From: an uncultured Clostridia bacterium
GTDB taxonomy: Bacteria > Bacillota > Clostridia > Monoglobales > Monoglobaceae
Length of the DNA stretch: 64,000 nucleotides
NCBI GenBank assembly: GCA_910580105.1
Contig: CAJTWN010000010.1
Location: forward strand, 7,231 to 71,230
Direction: 5' to 3'
In this document: piece by piece, positions 59,606 to 64,000 of the stretch
Numbering within the stretch: position 1 is the first letter of the stretch
How the letters are laid out: each line of letters opens with the position of its first letter
The notes under the pieces: model-generated
Databases searched by the model: none
Told to the model about the DNA's origin: nothing
The model's input: only the letters and a program-made list of their open reading frames with translations
Program-made: the position numbers and the translations under genes

Positions 59606-62600
59606 ATGGCTAAGCATTTTAAAACCATGGATGGTAACTGCGCCGCTGCACATTGCGCCTACGCATTTACAGAAGTCGCGGCTATCTATCCGATCACTCC
59701 GTCCTCACCAATGGCAGAGTATGTTGATGAGTGGAGTGCAAAAGGCATGAAGAATCTCTTCGGCCAGACGGTGGAGGTTGTGGAGATGCAGTCGGAGGCC
59801 GGCGCCGCTGGTGCGGTTCATGGTTCCCTGCAGGCTGGTGCCCTCACAACAACATTTACAGCATCACAGGGTCTGCTTCTTATGATCCCGAATATGTATA
59901 AAATTGCGGGCGAACTTCTGCCGACAGTTTTCCATGTCAGCGCAAGAGCGCTTGCGGCACATGCGTTGAACATCTTTGGCGATCACCAGGATGTTATGGC
60001 ATGCCGTCAGACCGGATTTGCACTTCTTGCATCCAACAGCGTGCAGGAAGTTATGGATCTCGGCAGTGTTGCACATCTCGCATCTATTAAGGGAAGGGTT
60101 CCGTTCCTTCACTATTTTGATGGATTCAGAACCTCTCATGAATTACAGAAAATTGAGGTTATGGATTATGAAGACCTCAGAAAACTTGTTGATTGGGATG
60201 CAGTAAAAGCATTTAAAGATTCTGCACTCAATCCAGAGCATCCTGTTCTCCGCGGTACCGCACAGAACGGCGATATTTACTTCCAGGGAAGAGAAGCTTC
60301 CAATAAATATTATGAAGCAATTCCTGATATCGTAAACGAATATATGCAGGAAATTTCCAAAATTACAGGCAGAGAGTATAAGCCTTTCAATTACTATGGT
60401 GCAGCTGATGCAACGGAAGTTATTGTTGCTATGGGCAGCGTATGTGAAGCATTGGAAGAAACGGTTGATTATTTGAATGCAGCAGGCCGCAAGGTTGGCG
60501 TACTTGAAGTTCACCTGTACAGACCGTTCTCTGCAAAATATTTCTTTGATGTTATGCCGAAGACGGTTGAAAAGATAGCCGTACTCGACAGAACCAAAGA
60601 GCCGGGTGCATTGGGCGAACCTCTTTATCTTGACATCTGCAATGTCTATAAGGACTGTGCAAATGCTCCTAAGATTGTTGGCGGACGTTATGGTCTTGGT
60701 TCAAAGGATACGACACCCACGCAGTTAGTTGCCGTATTTGACAACCTGAATGCTGCTGAACCGAAGAACGGATTCACCATCGGTATCGTAGATGATGTGA
60801 CCAATCTTTCTTTGGAATTGGGGGAAAGAATTAATGCGGCACCGGAGGGGACAACCCGTTGTAAGTTCTGGGGATTTGGCTCTGATGGTACCGTTGGTGC
60901 AAACAAAGATGCAATCAAAATTATCGGTGATAATACGGACCTTTATGCACAGGCATATTTTGATTACGACTCGAAAAAATCCGGTGGTGTCACCATGTCT
61001 CACCTTCGGTTTGGTAAAACACCGATCAAGTCTACATACCTTCTGGATGAGGCGGACTATATTGCTTGTCATAAGCCTGCGTATGTATATCAATATGATA
61101 TTCTCGATGGACTTAAAAAGGGCGGTACGTTCCTTTTGAACTGTGTCTGGACACCGGAAGAACTGGACGAAAAGCTCCCGGCGAATGTAAAGCGCTATCT
61201 TGCGGAAAATGATATTAATTTCTATACCATTAATGCAGTGGACGTTGCTGTAAAGGTTGGCCTTGGTCCTACCAGAATTAATATGGTAACCCAGAGTGCA
61301 TTCTTTAAACTTTCTGAAGTTATTCCTTTTGATAAGGCGGTGACTTTGATTAAAGAAGCAATTAAAAAGACTTATGGTAAGAAGGGCGACGAAATTGTCA
61401 ACATGAACTGCGCAGCAGTTGATGGTGCGATTGATGCTTTGGTTAAAATTGATGTTCCGGCTTCCTGGAAGGATGCAGTTGATGAACCTGCAAAAGAAGA
61501 TGACACGCCTGATTTTGTCAAGAATGTTGTTCATCCGGTCAATGCACAGCGCGGTAATAAATTGCCGGTCAGCACCTTTGTTGGAAGAGAAGACGGCACC
61601 TTTGAAACAGGCACATCCAGATTTGAAAAGAGAGGCGTTGCCGTACTCGTACCCGAATGGGTAAAGGAAAACTGTATCCAGTGTAATCAGTGTTCTCTGG
61701 TATGTCCGCACGCTTCCATCCGTCCGGTTTTGGTGGATGAAGCAGAAAAATCTTCTGCACCTGCTTCCTTTGAAACATTAAAGGCAATCGGAAAAGACTT
61801 TACCGGTCTTGATATTCGTATTCAGGTTTCTCCCCTCGACTGTCTTGGCTGCGGTGTTTGTGCAAATGTTTGTCCTTCACCAAAGGGAAAAGCCCTTGTT
61901 ATGAAGCCGATTGATGATGTGACCCCGACGGAAGCGCCCAACTGGGAATATGCGATGACAAAGGTTAAGAACAAGGCAAACCTTGTTGACATCAGTTCAA
62001 ATATTAAGAATTCACAGTTTGCACAGCCGTATCTCGAATTCTCCGGCGCATGTGCAGGCTGCGGTGAAACACCTTATATTAAGTTGATCACACAGCTGTT
62101 CGGTGACAGAATGCTGGTTGCCAATGCCACCGGATGTACATCTATCTGGGGCGGAAGTGCACCGTCTATGCCCTATTGTAAAGATGAAAACGGCAGAGGA
62201 CCGGCTTGGGCAAACTCACTCTTTGAAGATAATGCTGAGTTTGGTCTTGGTATGGTCTTTGCAAACAAGAAAGTTCGCGCAACTTTGGCGGACAGAATGA
62301 ATGAAGCAATGGATGTTGTTTCACCTGAATTGGCTGCTGCATTCAAAGAATGGATGGAGGCAAAAGACTGTGCGGTTGGTTCAAAAACTGCTGCAGAAAA
62401 AATTGAAGCGCTGATTAAAGATGCAGATATGTCCAATGCAGCCGTGAAGGAAATTGCAGACAGAACAGATTATCTTGTCAAACGTTCACAGTGGGTATTC
62501 GGCGGTGACGGCTGGGCATATGACATCGGTTATGGTGGTCTTGACCATGTAATTGCCTCCGGTGAAGACATCAATATTTTTGTTGTTGATACCGAAGTAT

Positions 62601-63139
62601 ATTCCAACACAGGCGGTCAGTCTTCAAAAGCAACGCCGACGGCTGCTGTTGCAAAATTTGCTGCTGCCGGTAAAAAGGTTAAGAAAAAAGACCTTGGTAT
62701 GATCGCAACAACATATGGTTATGTCTATGTTGCACAGATTGCTTTGGGCGCAAATATGGCGCAGGCTTTGAAAGCAATTAAGGAAGCAGAAGCATATCCG
62801 GGCCCCTCTCTTATTATCGCATATGCGCCGTGTATCAATCATGGTATTAAGGCAAAGGGCGGTATGGGCAATTCAATTGCAGAAGAGAAGAAGGCAGTAG
62901 ATACCGGTTACTGGCATCTTTGGAGATATAATCCGCAGCTTGCTGAGGAAGGCAAGAATCCGTTTATCCTTGATTCCAAAGAACCGACGGGAACGGTTAA
63001 AGATTTCATGATGGGCGAAAACAGATACCTTATGCTGCAAAAGACCCATCCTGAAGTTGCAGAACAGCTCTTTGCAAAGGCAGAAAAAGATCTTGCTGAG
63101 AGATATGAAGTTTACAAAAAGATGGCAGCACAGAACTAA
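59606..63139 (+). CDS. nifJ: pyruvate:ferredoxin (flavodoxin) oxidoreductase
   Basis: 1,177-aa single-chain PFOR, standard length. It oxidises pyruvate and CoA to acetyl-CoA, CO2 and reduced ferredoxin, the main energy step of many anaerobes. The first ~400 residues contain the pyruvate/TPP face (YPITPSSPMAEYVDEW). Two ferredoxin-type clusters have Cys from 690 (CIQCNQCSLVCP) and 746 (CLGCGVCANVCP), and the proximal cluster includes Cys816 and Cys819 (CAGCGETPY). The TPP/Mg motif is GGDGWAYDIGYGG (966-978). Codon usage looks strongly biased toward A/T-ending codons, as expected for high expression. AAGGAGG precedes the start. Confidence 0.97.
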   Translation: MAKHFKTMDGNCAAAHCAYAFTEVAAIYPITPSSPMAEYVDEWSAKGMKNLFGQTVEVVEMQSEAGAAGAVHGSLQAGALTTTFTASQGLLLMIPNMYKIAGELLPTVFHVSARALAAHALNIFGDHQDVMACRQTGFALLASNSVQEVMDLGSVAHLASIKGRVPFLHYFDGFRTSHELQKIEVMDYEDLRKLVDWDAVKAFKDSALNPEHPVLRGTAQNGDIYFQGREASNKYYEAIPDIVNEYMQEISKITGREYKPFNYYGAADATEVIVAMGSVCEALEETVDYLNAAGRKVGVLEVHLYRPFSAKYFFDVMPKTVEKIAVLDRTKEPGALGEPLYLDICNVYKDCANAPKIVGGRYGLGSKDTTPTQLVAVFDNLNAAEPKNGFTIGIVDDVTNLSLELGERINAAPEGTTRCKFWGFGSDGTVGANKDAIKIIGDNTDLYAQAYFDYDSKKSGGVTMSHLRFGKTPIKSTYLLDEADYIACHKPAYVYQYDILDGLKKGGTFLLNCVWTPEELDEKLPANVKRYLAENDINFYTINAVDVAVKVGLGPTRINMVTQSAFFKLSEVIPFDKAVTLIKEAIKKTYGKKGDEIVNMNCAAVDGAIDALVKIDVPASWKDAVDEPAKEDDTPDFVKNVVHPVNAQRGNKLPVSTFVGREDGTFETGTSRFEKRGVAVLVPEWVKENCIQCNQCSLVCPHASIRPVLVDEAEKSSAPASFETLKAIGKDFTGLDIRIQVSPLDCLGCGVCANVCPSPKGKALVMKPIDDVTPTEAPNWEYAMTKVKNKANLVDISSNIKNSQFAQPYLEFSGACAGCGETPYIKLITQLFGDRMLVANATGCTSIWGGSAPSMPYCKDENGRGPAWANSLFEDNAEFGLGMVFANKKVRATLADRMNEAMDVVSPELAAAFKEWMEAKDCAVGSKTAAEKIEALIKDADMSNAAVKEIADRTDYLVKRSQWVFGGDGWAYDIGYGGLDHVIASGEDINIFVVDTEVYSNTGGQSSKATPTAAVAKFAAAGKKVKKKDLGMIATTYGYVYVAQIALGANMAQALKAIKEAEAYPGPSLIIAYAPCINHGIKAKGGMGNSIAEEKKAVDTGYWHLWRYNPQLAEEGKNPFILDSKEPTGTVKDFMMGENRYLMLQKTHPEVAEQLFAKAEKDLAERYEVYKKMAAQN

Positions 63140-63160
63140 TCTTTTGTGTAGGAAATGAAA

Positions 63161-63188
63161 GAAGCATCCGCTCGGATGCTTCTTTTTT
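63161..63188. terminator. terminator between PFOR and nnrE
   Basis: GAAGCATCCG, loop CT, CGGATGCTTC, then TTTTTT. It serves the PFOR gene and perhaps the convergent nnrE. Confidence 0.8.
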
Positions 63189-63200
63189 ATATTGCAATGT

Positions 63201-63848
63201 TTATTGATCAAATTCATGTGGAATTCCAATGTCAACACAATGAACATCTCCGCATAGAGACTTGGCATTTGGATCAATATGTGCAGGTTTTAACAGGTGG
63301 AAAGCAATGGTGGTATCCGCACGTATAACATCAAAATCGGCTTCGGCTGTGTCGGCATTCAATCCGGATGGAAGATCAAGGGCATAAATTTTGGCATCAG
63401 AGTTATTTGCCATGCGTGTAATAGAACGAACAGTATCATTTAATTTGCCATGAAAGCCGGTTCCATAAATAGCATCAACGATAATATCTGCACCCATAAA
63501 AAGAATGTTTGCTTTTGCTGGATGGTATGCCAATATTTCAATTCCAGAATCTTTACAGTGCCCAAAGTATGTTTGGGCATCTTGAGTTTTCGGCGTGCCT
63601 TCTGCCATAATAATCAGTACCAATAGACCGGCTTCGTTGAGCTTTTGTGCGACTACATATCCATCTCCGCCGTTATTGCCGCGCCCTGTGAGAACAATTG
63701 CAATTTTTCCGACAGGATTTTTTATATGCTGAAGGATGTGTTCCGCTGCCTTTGCACCTGCGTGATACATCATTTGTGAATAAGAGAGGCCGTTGGCATT
63801 GGCGCGGTGTTCAATTTCTTTCATCTGAGCTGAAGTTACAGTTTGCAT
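63201..63848 (-). CDS. nnrE: NAD(P)H-hydrate epimerase
   Basis: 215-aa YjeF N-terminal-domain protein. It interconverts the two epimers of damaged NAD(P)HX so the dehydratase can repair both. The core motifs are GRGNNGGDGYVVA, DAIYGTGFHG and DLPSGLNADT, the last with the K+-binding Asp region. The C-terminal ADP-dependent dehydratase domain of the fused bacterial form is absent here, so that activity must come from another gene. The start at 63848 follows AAAGGAGC; an upstream ATG at 63902 gives a Lys-rich extension and is rejected. Confidence 0.9.
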   Translation of the reverse strand: MQTVTSAQMKEIEHRANANGLSYSQMMYHAGAKAAEHILQHIKNPVGKIAIVLTGRGNNGGDGYVVAQKLNEAGLLVLIIMAEGTPKTQDAQTYFGHCKDSGIEILAYHPAKANILFMGADIIVDAIYGTGFHGKLNDTVRSITRMANNSDAKIYALDLPSGLNADTAEADFDVIRADTTIAFHLLKPAHIDPNAKSLCGDVHCVDIGIPHEFDQ

Positions 63849-64000
63849 GGTTTTTGCTCCTTTCTTTTTTTGCATCTTAGCATAAAGGGTGAATTTTTGC
63901 AAGTTTGCTATAGGGAATAGAATAATGAGAGAAGGAGGAAAGGAGGATAAAAAAAGTAACCAAAAGGGAAGGAGAAAAAGGGGAAGTATTTGTAAGAAAT

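Overview
The window looks like a chromosomal segment of an anaerobic, plant-glycan-using Clostridia-type Firmicute, probably a gut organism. The grounds are a pyruvate:ferredoxin oxidoreductase, a feoA-feoA-feoB iron(II) uptake operon with its Cys-rich partner, an SLH-domain wall protein, SigA-type TTGACA/TATAAT promoters, strong AGGAGG ribosome sites, a perfect LexA box of the Bacillus/Clostridium type, and a 57-aa CxxC protein of a kind seen in clostridia. Species cannot be named from sequence alone. No phage, CRISPR array or complete insertion sequence was found.

Layout. (1) 1-10.3 kb: two giant secreted paralogues (about 1,507 aa each; BspA-type leucine-rich repeats, Ig-like and LamG-like domains, SGNH/SASA acetylesterase) flank an AraC-family regulator. 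Both have the same 46-bp operator block at the same distance from the -10 box. (2) 10.3-16.3 kb: small metabolic genes (VOC, Sir2, PLP enzyme, PHP phosphoesterase, pentapeptide protein), a tRNA-Gly(CCC), two copies of a 116-bp mobile or regulatory element, and a dense repeat block. (3) 16.3-24.3 kb: GH13 glucosidase, a small XRE repressor with its operators and an unannotated short transcript, a HAD phosphatase, sbcD-sbcC, and a TetR regulator. (4) 24.5-28.6 kb: an orphan sensor kinase divergent from a Na/Pi cotransporter. (5) 29-34.7 kb: an addB-ttcA-galU-ABC2 permease operon. (6) 34.7-36.5 kb: AT-rich mobile-element debris with a GNAT acetyltransferase. (7) 36.5-41 kb: rpiB, pgcA and two long palindromic tandem-repeat arrays. 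(8) 40.7-44.5 kb: an iron-type DtxR regulator divergent from feoA-feoA-feoB, with three GTTAG-N6-CTAAC operators. (9) 44.8-64 kb: an SLH-VanY wall protein, cytidine deaminase, exo-rhamnogalacturonan lyase, a Cys-cluster lipoprotein, SDR, GH3 lipoprotein, an HTH/serine-hydrolase pair, a flavin-type protein, an AI-2E transporter, a diguanylate cyclase, PFOR and NAD(P)HX epimerase.

How the genes fit together. The two esterase-like giants, the rhamnogalacturonan lyase, the GH13 and the GH3 suggest use of acetylated plant polysaccharides (pectin, starch) and wall turnover. galU and pgcA handle sugar phosphates, and PFOR with iron uptake supports fermentative, Fe-S-rich metabolism.

Most promising novelty: (a) the mosaic, gene-converted pair of giant secreted proteins under a shared AraC switch; (b) a 116-bp structured element found three times, each time 21-38 bp before a gene; (c) a promoter with two near-identical XRE operators driving a ~160-nt terminated transcript that contains a perfect SOS box; (d) a predicted iron-responsive DtxR regulator with three matching boxes; (e) unexplained terminated transcripts at 10.4 kb and 19.8 kb. 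None of these can be confirmed without comparative genomics or RNA data.
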